From contig JAIUJO010000070.1 in assembly GCA_023846275.1 (NCBI GenBank), forward strand, positions 322,501 through 386,500: a stretch of 64,000 nucleotides of DNA. The letters are read 5' to 3'. The stretch is from Vanilla planifolia. Taxonomy: Eukaryota > Streptophyta > Magnoliopsida > Asparagales > Orchidaceae. A program made the translations under genes and the position numbers. Under the pieces are notes generated by a model, which was not told where the DNA came from, ran no database searches, and saw nothing but the letters and a program-made list of their open reading frames with translations. Positions 17,501-29,546 of the stretch are shown here, piece after piece (position 1 is the stretch's first letter; the number at the start of each line of letters is the position of its first letter).

Positions 17501-20500
17501 CACACATAAGCACACACACTTGCCACACTGATGCACACACACACATGCCCACATGCATACATATGCTTATGTATACACATAAACATGCACACAAACAAAC
17601 ATAGATGCATAGGCTCACCCACACACAAATAAATACATGCAACATTGTAATCATCTAGACATATGTGCATATATGCACACACACACACATCAACACACAC
17701 ACACCAACACACACATGCATGCACACATGCTTAGACACACACAAAGTTACACATACACATGCTTGTGCATACACACATACACATGCATGCGCTTAACACT
17801 AGCTCATAAACACACACATATACACATTTGCGCACATGCATCTGTTCAATCACATATACACAAATGCATACACACACATACGCACATGTGTGCCCACACT
17901 CACACTCATAAAAACTTATAAGAACATGAACATGTACACACACACACATACAAACACATGCAATCTTATGCACACACACCCATGTCTACACAAATGCATG
18001 CATGCACAAACATAGTCACATGCACATAAAGACACATAAGCCTATGCACACACATAATCATGCACTCACATGCAAAACACACACAATCACAAAAGTACAC
18101 ATTCATGCATATGAATTAACACACACAAACACATATGTAAGCACCCAAGCACATACAAGCACACACATACACACACATAGCCAGACACATCCATGCATGC
18201 AAAAACACACTCACACAAATGCATACACACAAACATGCACAATGCACATTCACATACAGATACACCATACAAACACATATAAAAGACAAGTAAACAATTT
18301 TGCACAAGTACATGCGTGCACACATATATGCATGCGCATGTAAGCACATATGCTCATAAACACACTTGCACACATATACGCACTAACACACCTAAATGCA
18401 AACATGCATATACGCACACATAGAAACACACACACACATGAGAATGCACACATATACACACACACAAACATATAAGTCATAGGCACACACACACACACAA
18501 ATGAGTGCACATGAACGCACAAGCACATGTGTGCACACACTCGTACACGCACACACACGCACTAGAACATGCTTGCACAGACGCACTCAAATGCTTACAC
18601 ACACACACATACACAAAGGCACATGTACACGTACGTGAACCCACATATGTGCACACACATTAATGCATAAGAATGCATAATCTTGCACTTGCAGAAATGC
18701 ACAAACAAAGACACATGCTTTCATGTAGACATATGAACCTATATTTCTAAACATGTACACAGTTACATGCATGCTAATGCAAACACACATGTACACAAAA
18801 ATGTGCAATCATATACACATGCACGTTCACTCAGTCACACATACACAAGTACACACAAACATTCATGCATGCATAGACACATGCACATACACATGCACAC
18901 ACACACACACATAGGTATACACAGGCACACATGCATGCAAAAATAAGCACACACATGCACATAAACATGCACACACTCTCAAAAAAATACTTGCACACAA
19001 GCACACACACACACATACACACACACACACACTCATATGCACATACATACACAAATGCACACATAACCACAGGCTCGCATGTCGCACAGATGCAAACACA
19101 CACACAAAGGCATACTCATAATGCCCATGCACACAGACATGCATGCACAAACATGCATAGCCACACATGCACACACAAATTTGTGCACATAAATACATGC
19201 ACACACACACACATGTAAACACACATGCATACACACACATGCACACACACACACATACAAGCACACACAAACATAGACATGCACACACACACACTCATAC
19301 ACAAAAAAATAAGTATGCATACACACACATGCATGCACTAGTCCACAAAACACTTACACATAATTGCACACATAGATGCATGACACACCTACACACACAT
19401 GCAAAATCGCATACACAAACACACATGTATGAAAATGCACACACACATGCACACATACACACACGAACTCTCACAGACCAATAGATATCCACATACACAC
19501 ACATGTACCAATACACAACTTATGCAAGACCATGCACGCATCCACACACACACACTTATATACATATGTACACATAAATATATGCACACACACATACAAA
19601 TGCATGAACACACACACATACACAACTGCACAAATGCATGAACACACACAGACATACACAATTGCACAAATGCACACACATGCACATGCATACATACATA
19701 CACACACAATCACATATGCACATAGGCATTCCCACATAAGCATGCATTTAGGAATACAAGTACATATTCACAAAGACATTCCAAAATAAGTGGAGAACCT
19801 ACACACACATGCACACACATACGCATATAAAGACACATGCATATGCACATAAGCATGCACACACACATAAGGGCACTCGAGCACCACACATGCATACCCA
19901 TGTACCCATACACACACTCACATTCACGCACACAAACACACACATAAAAACAAATAGACACACAAGCACCTAAAAGTAGATGACTGCATGTGCACACATA
20001 CACATATACACACACACACACACAATGATACAAGCACACACATAGACATACACACATGCACACACACACAGAAACGTATTGACACAATCATGCATACACA
20101 CACACAAATACATACAGACACATATTCATACACTCATGATTGTACACTTATATATACACGAGCACATAAACACATGCACACACACAATCATTCACATACA
20201 CATACAAGCATGCACACACACTCAAACACATGCACAAACAGAAACACACTCATGCACTGTTGCACATGTAAAAATGCATGAGAACATTTACATAACCATA
20301 CACACACACACACGAAGACATGCACATGCACACACATAGGCACACACACACACACAAACATATGCATACACACATGCTTAATTAAACATATGTGTGCATG
20401 CCCACACACAAATAAGTGCACAAGGACACATGAACGTCCAGTGCATACACATCCACACACACCAACAAACATGAACCCACACACAAATAATCTTGCATCC

Positions 20501-22041
20501 ATAACCACATAAATATGTGCAAATGCACACACATACACAAACACTAGCACACATATAACCCTACATAGAAACACACATATATGCAAACACATAAACACAT
20601 GCACATTCACATGCATAAACATAAGCAAACATTAGCAAACAAACACATGCATAATCTCACACACACTCACTCACACATGCACTCACCTACAAACACATGC
20701 ACACACACACACACACCCACACACTTGAACACCTAACACAACACAAGCATGCACATGCAAGCATGCATGCAAATTTTTACAAAGAGACACACACTTGCAT
20801 ATAGTCATGCTCACACATATACACTCATGCATGCATTCTCATGCACACATGTGCATGCACAACATGTATAAATGAACAAACACAATCACATTCAGATAGG
20901 CACACAAACACAAGCTTACGTAATGATGCACATATGCACAAGTAGACAGACACGTAGTGGACATATGCTTAGATGCTCAGATGCACATAAACAAACATGC
21001 TTACATATAAACATGCAAACACATGCACACGTAGACACACATACTCACATGTATGCATACAAAAAAACACACAAGCATAGATGCACACACATGCACACAT
21101 GCATATGGACAAATACACATAACCATGCACACACAGGAACACATAGACACATATGTGCACACAACCTCATATGCTTACATGTACGAAAAGACACATACAC
21201 ACATGCATAACAAAAATGCACACACAATTACACTCACATGCACACATATACGCTCGCACGAATGCATAAACATGTACACACATACTCACACACACACACA
21301 TACACACTAACATGCACACCCATGCATACATACATGCAAACAATTGTAAACACAACATATGAGTACACTTACATTTCCACACATGTGCACAAGCACATGT
21401 AGATAATCTACACACACACACATACATACACACACATATACACAAACATGCACACATGCTCACACACATATGCACAAGCATGCACACACACACATAAGTC
21501 ACAAATGCACATACATGCATACTTATACACACACATGTATACAGACACATATATGAACACACATCCATCCACACACCCACATGCATGCACAAATTCTTTT
21601 GAATAGGCACACTCACAACTACACACATAACAACATACACACACACACGCACACATTGATGCATGCACATAGACAAACATTCACACATGTATGAATACAG
21701 AAACATATAGATGCATACCCAAGAACATAAATGCATGCAAACATACACATTAACATATGCACACATGAATAAATATATACACACATGGATACATGTAGAC
21801 CCATCATGTACACTTGCATACACATACAACTTATACATGCATAACACACATAAACAAAAATGCACACACAGACACACAAATGCACAAGCACATGCACATG
21901 TAAACACATACACATGTAAACACAGGCTCATACACATGCACATTCATGCACACACGCACACACACCAACACACACATGCATACACAAGACATGCACATGC
22001 ATGCACATCAACACACACACTTGACTTCACACACACACACA

Positions 22042-22095
22042 CATGTGCATTCACACAAACATGTGCATTCACACAAACATGCTCACTCACAAACA
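22042..22095. repeat. 18-bp tandem repeat, about three copies
   Basis: CATGTGCATTCACACAAA occurs at 22,042 and exactly again at 22,060. A degenerate third copy starts at 22,078. Confidence 0.85.
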
Positions 22096-23021
22096 CACAC
22101 ACAAGTACACACATAAACAGCATGCATGCCAACATACACACACACACTAACACATAGTTGCATGCACACCACATGCACTCATGAACACAAGCATAAATAA
22201 ATGCACAGATGTTCACATGCTCACACAAGTAGTGAGACAGACATATACGTACACACATGCATATGCATAACCACACACATACACTTGTACACAAGTACAA
22301 ATGCATCCATAAACATAGCCATGTATGGACACATGAACACACACATACATTAACATGTACAAATGTATAAGAACACACATACATAAGCAATCATGAGCAC
22401 AAATGCTCACATGCATACACACATGCACACACGTAAAGACATAGTCACTTGAACACACATTGATACCCATACACACACATGCAGGCATGTGTGCAAATTC
22501 TTGCATGCACACACACACAAGCACTCATCTTCTCACAAATACACACACACTCACAAAGACTTCCACAAGTACATAGACATAGATGTAGAAATACACCTAC
22601 ATAGCCATCTACACACCCAAGATTGCTCATGCACATAAATGCAAACATGTACACACACATGCATGCACACATGCTCACACACACACACACACTCATAGGC
22701 ACACACACATAGACACACACATGCACACAAGAAAAAACAAGATCACACATACACACACACACAATTATATAAACACACGCACAGACACTCATTGCTGCAC
22801 ACACACAAACACATGCATGCACATGTACATAAACTTGCACATACACTAACACACACAAGCTCACATGCTTCCACTACACACCCATAGACACTCACACACA
22901 CATGCGTGTATACATGCAAACTCTCTCATGCACATACACAAAAACATAGAAAAACTTATGCAAAAACATATGTACATAGAGAGAAACATATAACCACATA
23001 AACATGCATAGAGACACCCAC

Positions 23022-23039
23022 ACATCCATTTGTGGATGT
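23022..23039. other. Strand-sense switch point with short hairpin
   Basis: The sequence changes here from CA-sense to TG-sense. ACATCCA (23,022-23,028) and TGGATGT (23,033-23,039) form a perfect 7-bp inverted repeat with a 4-base loop (TTTG). The pairing does not extend convincingly beyond the stem. Confidence 0.8.
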
Positions 23040-23042
23040 CTT

Positions 23043-23061
23043 TTTGTGAGAGTACATGTGT
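23043..23061 (+). repeat. 19-bp direct repeat, left end of TG block
   Basis: TTTGTGAGAGTACATGTGT lies just inside the left end of the TG block. An identical copy in the same orientation lies at 28,811-28,829, just inside the right end. I did not see it elsewhere in the TG-sense sequence. Confidence 0.75.
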
Positions 23062-26000
23062 GCATGAGTGTATGCATCCATGTGTTTTTTGTTTGTGCAT
23101 GCATGTTCATTATCTTGTGTGTGTGTGTGTGCATTTGTTTATCTGCATGTGTGCATCTAAGCATGATTGCACCTATGCATGGGGGCTCACATGTGGGTGT
23201 GTCCTTATTAGTGATTTGCATGTGCTAATGTCTATGTAAGTGTGCCTAAACATAAGCATGCATGCATGTGTGTGTAGTTTTATTTGAATGAGCTTGTACA
23301 TATGTGTATTCTTATCATTGTGTGTGTGCATGTGTGTGAGTATATGTGTGCATACATGTTTGTGTGTGAGTGAATGTGTATGTGATTGTGTTTTTATTTG
23401 TGTGCATATGCTTTTGAGTATGTGTGCATGTGTGTGTATGGTATATTTGTTTTTGTGTGTAGGTGTGTATGTGTATACATGTGTGCATATGCATGTGTGT
23501 GTTGTGTATGTGTGTGTGCATGTGTGTTCATGTGTGCATATGAGTATGTGTCTGTGTGCACATGGATGGGTGTGTGGGCATGTTTGTATGCATTGCCTAT
23601 ATATGTTTATTATTATGGGATTGGTTGTGGGTATGAGTAAGTGTGTGTGCCCACATGTGTGTGTGAACATGCATGTGTGTATATGTTTCTTTGTATTTGT
23701 ATGTGTGCATAAGTGTGTGTGTGTTTTTGTGTAATTGCTTGCATAATTTTATGTTTGTGTGTGTGTGTGTGTGCATGTGTATGCATGTGTACACATGTGA
23801 TGTATATATGAGTGTGTATTTGTTTGCATGCATGTGTATATATGTGAGTGTATCTAGATTTGTGTTGTGTGTACTTGCATGTATATGTGCATGCATGCAA
23901 GTGCATGTGTGTGTGGATTGCGGGTGTGTGTGCAAGCTAGTGTGCATTTTTATGTGTGCATGAATACACATGTTTGTGTGGGTTATGCATAGATACTTAT
24001 GTAAGTTCAGGTGTATGGGTATGTTTGTGCTAGTGTGTGTATGCACATATTTGAAATTGTACACACACACACACATGTTTGTATGTGGATGCGTATGCAT
24101 GCATGTGTGTGTGCCTACATGCACATTTGTGTGTGCATGCATGTGCATATGTGCATGTGTGTGTGCTTTGGTGCATATGTATGTGAGCATCCATGCTTCT
24201 ATGTGTGTATGTGTATGTTCATGCATGTGTTTGCTTATGTATATGCCCATGTGTGTATGCATGTCCATGTGAATGTATTTGTGCACACATGTGTGTGTAT
24301 GCATGGATGTGTGTACATGTGTTTGTGTGTGCATTTATATGTGTGTGTTGGCATGGGCATGTGTTTGTACTTTTGTGCATCATGTATGTGTTTCTCTATG
24401 TGTTTATGTGTGTTTACGATTGCATATGTGTGTCCATGTGCACATGCATGTGTGCATGTGCATGTGTGGGTTTAGAAGTGTGTGTGCATATGTATGGGTG
24501 TGCATTTGTTTGTATGCATAAGTATGTGAACATGTGCACATGTGTGAATATATTTTTATGTGCAAGCATGTGCGTTTGTGTCTATGCATGTGTGCTACAT
24601 GCATCCAATTGTGTGCATGTGTTTGTGAGAGCATTTTTTTTGCATGTGTGTGTACTTATGCAGATGTGTGCATGTGAGTGGTTGGTGGTCGATTTGTGCA
24701 TACGCACATATGTGTGCATGGGCATATGTGTGTGTGCATATGTGCATGCATATGTGTGTACATGTGTGTCTTCGTATGTTTGTGTGTGGTTGCATGTGGG
24801 TAAATGTGTGAGAAAGTGTGTATGTTTGTACATATGTGCATGTGCACATGTATGCATGTGTGTAAGTGTGTCTACATGAGTGTGTGGGCATGTGAATACA
24901 TATGTGTGTGTTTGTGTACATGTGACTGTAAGTTCTTGTGTTTGAGTGTGCATATGTGGGTGTAGTACATGTGTTTATGCATACATGTACGTGCATGTAT
25001 GCGAGTGCATGTCTGTGTGTGTGCATGTATGATTTCGTGTTGGTGCGCGTACATGTGCATGTGTGCATGTGTGTAGGCATAACATGTGTGACTTCATAGA
25101 TGTGTATGTTTGTGTGTGTGTGTGTGCATGTTTCTATATGTCTATGTGATTTTGTGATTGAGGATGTGTGTGCATGCATTTTTATGAGTATGTGTGCATG
25201 TGCATTTGACTGTGTTTGTGGATTTGTGTTTTTGTGTTGGAGTGAGTGTGAATATGTGTGTGTGTGGGTGTTCGTATGTGTGTGTGTTCATGTGTGTGTG
25301 TGTGCATATGTGCTTCCATATGTGGTTGTGTGTGTATTTATGTGCTTATATTAGTGTGTATGGTAGTGTAAACTTATGTGTAGATGTGTGTACACATGTT
25401 AGTGCATCTGTGTGTGCATGTGTGTGTGCTTGTATGTGTATAGTAATATTTGTGCTTGCATGTATGCATCCATTTGTGTGTGTTTTTATGCTTTTTTGCA
25501 TAGATGTGCATGGGCATGCATGTGGGTGTGTGTACATGTGTGTGTTTGTGCTTATGTGGGCATGTGTTTGTGCGTGCATGCATATACAATGCATCTTTGT
25601 TTGTGTTTTTTCATTTGTGTTCGTGTTTATAAGTGCGTGCATGTGCTTATGTTTGTGCATGTGTGTGTTTGCATGTGTGTTTGTGTGTGGGTGTGTTTTT
25701 TGGTGTGTGTGTGTGAGAAATGTGTGTGTATGCATGTGTGTGTGTGTATGCATGTGTGTGTGTGTATGTTTGCTTGTATGTGAGTGCATACATTCATATG
25801 CATGTGCACATGTGTGTGTAGGTATGTGCTTTCATATGCATGGATATGTGTGTACACATGTTAGTATGTGTGTACGTTTGTGCATATGTGTGCATGTGCA
25901 CATATGCATGTGAGTTTATGTGTGTGTATGTTTATGCTTGTGTGTATATGTGACTATGCATGTGCATGTCTGTATGTGTATTGTGAGTCCACAAGCATGT

Positions 26001-26078
26001 CATGTGTGCATGCGTGATTATGTGTGCATGTGTGTGGTGTGTACATAACTACATGTACTCATGTGTGTGTGTGCGTGT

Positions 26079-26087
26079 GGGGGGGGG
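26079..26087 (+). repeat. G9 homopolymer
   Basis: Nine consecutive G residues are embedded in TG repeats. This is rare in an array otherwise almost free of homopolymers. Confidence 0.9.
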
Positions 26088-27385
26088 TAGGAGTGTTTTG
26101 GTGTACATGTGTGAGTGTGTGTGTGACTCTGTGTTTGTGTGCATGCATGCACATGTTTGTGTGGGTGAGTGTATGGCTGCATGTGTGTGTTCGTGTGTGT
26201 AGGTGTATATGTGCTTATTTGTGTAAGTGTGTGCATGCAAACTTATATATGTGAGCATCAGTGTGTGCCTATATGTAAGTGCATACACACACATGTCTAT
26301 TTGTAGGTGCATATCCATGTGTTTATACACATGTCTATCTATATATGTGTGTGCACGTGTGTTTATATATGTGTGTGTGTGCATATGTGCATGTGTGCCC
26401 TAGTATGTGTGATTGTGCTTATGCTAATGTGTAAATGTGGTTGTGTGTGTTTGTACTTCATATGTGTTTGTGTCTATGCAAGTATGCTTGTCTGCATGTA
26501 TTTGTGCAAGCATGTTTCATGTTTGTATCTATATGCAAGCTTGTGTGATTGCTGTTGTGTTTGTGTGTGTGTGTGCATTCGTGTGCTTGGGTATCGTGAG
26601 TGTTCCTATGTGTGCATGTGCATGTGTGTGTGTGTCCATGTGTGTTTATGTATGTGAGCATGCAGGTGCATCTGGGTGCATGTGTGTACATGTGTGTGCA
26701 TTTGTGTGTGTGCATGTGTGCATGCATGCATCTATGTGGGTATGTGCATGTGCACATGTGCATGCATGTATACTTGAATTTGCATGGTGTGTGGGCATGT
26801 GTGTGCATATGTGAGTGTGTTTGTGTATGTGTGCATGTGCATGTGTTTGTGCTTGTGTATGTATGTGTCTATGAGTATGTTTGTGCTCTAGAGTGGGCAT
26901 GCATGTTTGATTTTGCATGTGCATGTGTGTGTGCAAGTTTGCATTTGTGTAGGTGTGCGTGGGTGTATGTGTTTGTGTTTGTGTGCATTTGTGTACATGT
27001 GTGTGTTCACGTGCACACATGTGTAGTTGTATATATGGGTGACTATTTGTGCATATTTGTGGGCATTTTCATTTGTGTGTATCTACATGTATGTGTGTGT
27101 AGAAACATCTATATGTTAGAGAGTTTGAGTGTTTTTGTTTATGTGCATGCATGTATGTTTGTGTATGTTTGCATGTGAATGTGTGTATATGTGTGTTTGT
27201 GTTTTTGTTCATGTGTTCATGTGTGTGTGTCTGCGCTTGTATGCATGCATGAGTGTGCATGTGCATATTCTTGTGTAAGGGTGTGTATGTTTCTATGTGC
27301 ATGTGTGTCTCCATGTTTATGTGCATACCTTGGAGAGTGGTAGTGCGTGTGAGTGTATGCGCATGTGTGAGTACTTAAATATATA

Positions 27386-27386
27386 A

Positions 27387-27427
<41 letters not shown>
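27386..27427. repeat. Compound (AT)n(GT)n microsatellite
   Basis: An AT run passes directly into an uninterrupted GT run of about 13 units. This is one of the longest pure dinucleotide runs in the TG block. Confidence 0.9.
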
Positions 27428-28810
27428 ATGAGTGTGTGAGCACATATGTATGTGTGTGTATGTGCATGTATTTATGTGTATTAGTGTGTGTTTCTGCATA
27501 TGATTGTGTGTAAGTTTGTGTGTGTGCATACATATACAAGTGCATGTGCACGTTTGTGTGCACGTGTGTACAAATGTGTGTATGTATTTATGCAAGCATG
27601 TAAGTTTGTGTGAGTTTCTGAGTATGTCTATGTGAGCATGTGCATATGTATGTCTATTTGTTTGGATATATGAGTGGGTGTGAGTGCATGTGTGTGCTTG
27701 TATGCAAGCTTGTACATGTGTTTGTGTGTGTATCTACATGTGTGTGTGCCATGAATGTGTGTATGTCTGTGTAAGTGTGTGAATGTGTGTTTGCCTTTGT
27801 GTGTATGTGTGTGAACGGATGTTTGAGCCTGTGTGTGTACCTGTGCATGTGCATGTTTATGCGTTTTCTTCTACATGCTTATGCATATAAGTGCAAATGT
27901 GTAAGTACATGTCTATGTGTATATGTGCATATTTGTTTGTGCATACATGTGTGCATGTTTGCATTTGTGCACATGCATATGTGTGTTTGCATGTGTGTGT
28001 ATATGTGTGCTAGTGTTTTTTTACATGTATATGTTTGTGCATCTATATGCGCATGTTGTATGAGTGTGCAAGGATGTGTTTTTGCTTGTGTGTGCATATG
28101 CATGTGTGTACATGTGCAAGTGCATTTGTCTCTGTGTGTATGTTTATGTGCATTGGTGCATATATATATGTGTGTGTGTGTGTATATGTGCCTATTTATG
28201 TGTCTGTACACTTGCAAAAGTGTATGTGTGTGTGTGTGTTATGTGTGTTTGCATATGTTCATGTGTGTGTAAGTAAGTGTGCATGTGTTTGTAGACATGC
28301 ACAAGCATGTCTGTGTGCATGTGTGTGCATGCATGAATGTGCTTGTGTCCTTGTGTTCGAGTGCACTAACAAGTGCATGTGTGTGTTATTCCTTATGAGT
28401 GTATGTTTTTGTGCTTGTATGTGTTTGTTTGCATTTGTGTGTGCATGCATGTGTGTGGTTGTGTGTGTGTGTATGTGCAAGTTGTGTGAGTGCAAGTGAC
28501 TTTCTGAGTGTGTGTATGTGTGCTTGTGTGCATGTGTGTGTGCAAGTATGTTTGTGTGTGTGTGTGCATATGTGCATGTGTGTGTGCTTGTGTGTATATG
28601 CATGCGTGTGTGGGTTTCTGAGCATGTGTGTGTAAAAGTTTGTGTGCGCATGTGTGCATGCAGGTGTATGCATGAGTGTATATTTGAGTAATTCTGCATG
28701 TGTTTATTTCTGTGTTTCAATGTCCATGCGTGGTTATGTATTCAAGTCTTTGCGCATGTATGTGTGTGCATGGTTGGGCATGCAAGAGTGTATGGGTTCG
28801 TGTGGGTGTG

Positions 28811-28829
28811 TTTGTGAGAGTACATGTGT
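28811..28829 (+). repeat. 19-bp direct repeat, right end of TG block
   Basis: This is the identical partner of 23,043-23,061, located 5,768 bp downstream and a few bases before the TG-to-CA switch. Confidence 0.75.
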
Positions 28830-28835
28830 ATGTGC

Positions 28836-29546
28836 ATTCACACACACTCATACAAACAAGAACCCAAACACCCACTATGCACACACACACACACATACTC
28901 AAATGCTCACAAACTCAAACATGCATATGCACATTGACATGCTCACAAACACATGTACACGCATATGTGCACACACACAAATGCAAACATGCATTTGCTG
29001 TCCGGCAAACATGCCCGTACATGCACACACATATGACACACGTATGCATGCACATGCATGCATGCTCAAACGTACCCACGTGCAATGGCACACACACACA
29101 CACACTCAAACACATGCATATATATGGGTATAGACACACAGGTGCAGACATGTACAAACACATGCACAAACATATACAAACATAGGCACATGTGTACACG
29201 CACACAAGCATGCACTCACACACACATGTAAACACACATTCACAATCACACAAATGCACACGCATGCACACACACACACACACGCGAACACAAACCCACC
29301 ACCCATGCACACACACATGTGCCAGCAAGAACACGCACACAATTACACACACACATACACTCATGCACGCATATACATATGCACACACATAAAGACCAAT
29401 AGACATCCACACAAATGATCACAAACACACACATGTGCACTTGTACATATATGCATGTGTACACGTGCAAACATACAGACAAATGTGTGCATGAACACAC
29501 ACACATATGTAAATGCATATGCATACACATAGATACACCTCAACAC
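28836..29546 (+). repeat. CA-sense block, duplicate of 13.85-14.55 kb
   Basis: A short return to CA-sense between the TG block and the AT-rich satellite. It is colinear with 13,850-14,545 at an offset of about 15.0 kb. The match reaches almost to the junction with AT-rich DNA (CACCTCAACAC at 29,536 and 14,532), so the satellite begins inside what was once continuous array. Confidence 0.88.

Larger units (their letters stand above)
1..23030 (+). repeat. Long CA-sense pyrimidine-purine alternating array
   Basis: The + strand is almost entirely CA dinucleotides interspersed with TG, TA and a few CG, giving words such as CACATGCACACA, so pyrimidine and purine alternate over long stretches. Breaks in phase come from words such as AAAC, TAGACA and TCAC. 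The block starts before the window and ends at the hairpin at 23,022-23,039. There are no genes in it: the long open frames are His/Thr/Met-rich on + and Cys/Val/Met-rich on -, as expected from translating CA/TG repeats. Internal segmental duplications are listed separately. This is far longer than an ordinary CA microsatellite, and too irregular to be a simple slippage product. Confidence 0.95.
23040..28835 (-). repeat. TG-sense block of the alternating array
   Basis: This has the same dinucleotide vocabulary as the left array but on the opposite strand: TG with CA, TA and few CG on +. It begins at the hairpin and ends abruptly at about 28,836, where CA-sense returns. No gene is recognisable; open frames are Cys/Val/Met-rich repeat translations. 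It may be an inverted part of the same array: its first ~230 bp, reverse-complemented, share words with about 20,870-21,020. Confidence 0.93.

Noticed and set aside
1-23030. CRISPR-like array
   Set aside because: Repeats are short, irregular and without unique spacers of constant length; the sequence is eukaryotic low-complexity DNA.
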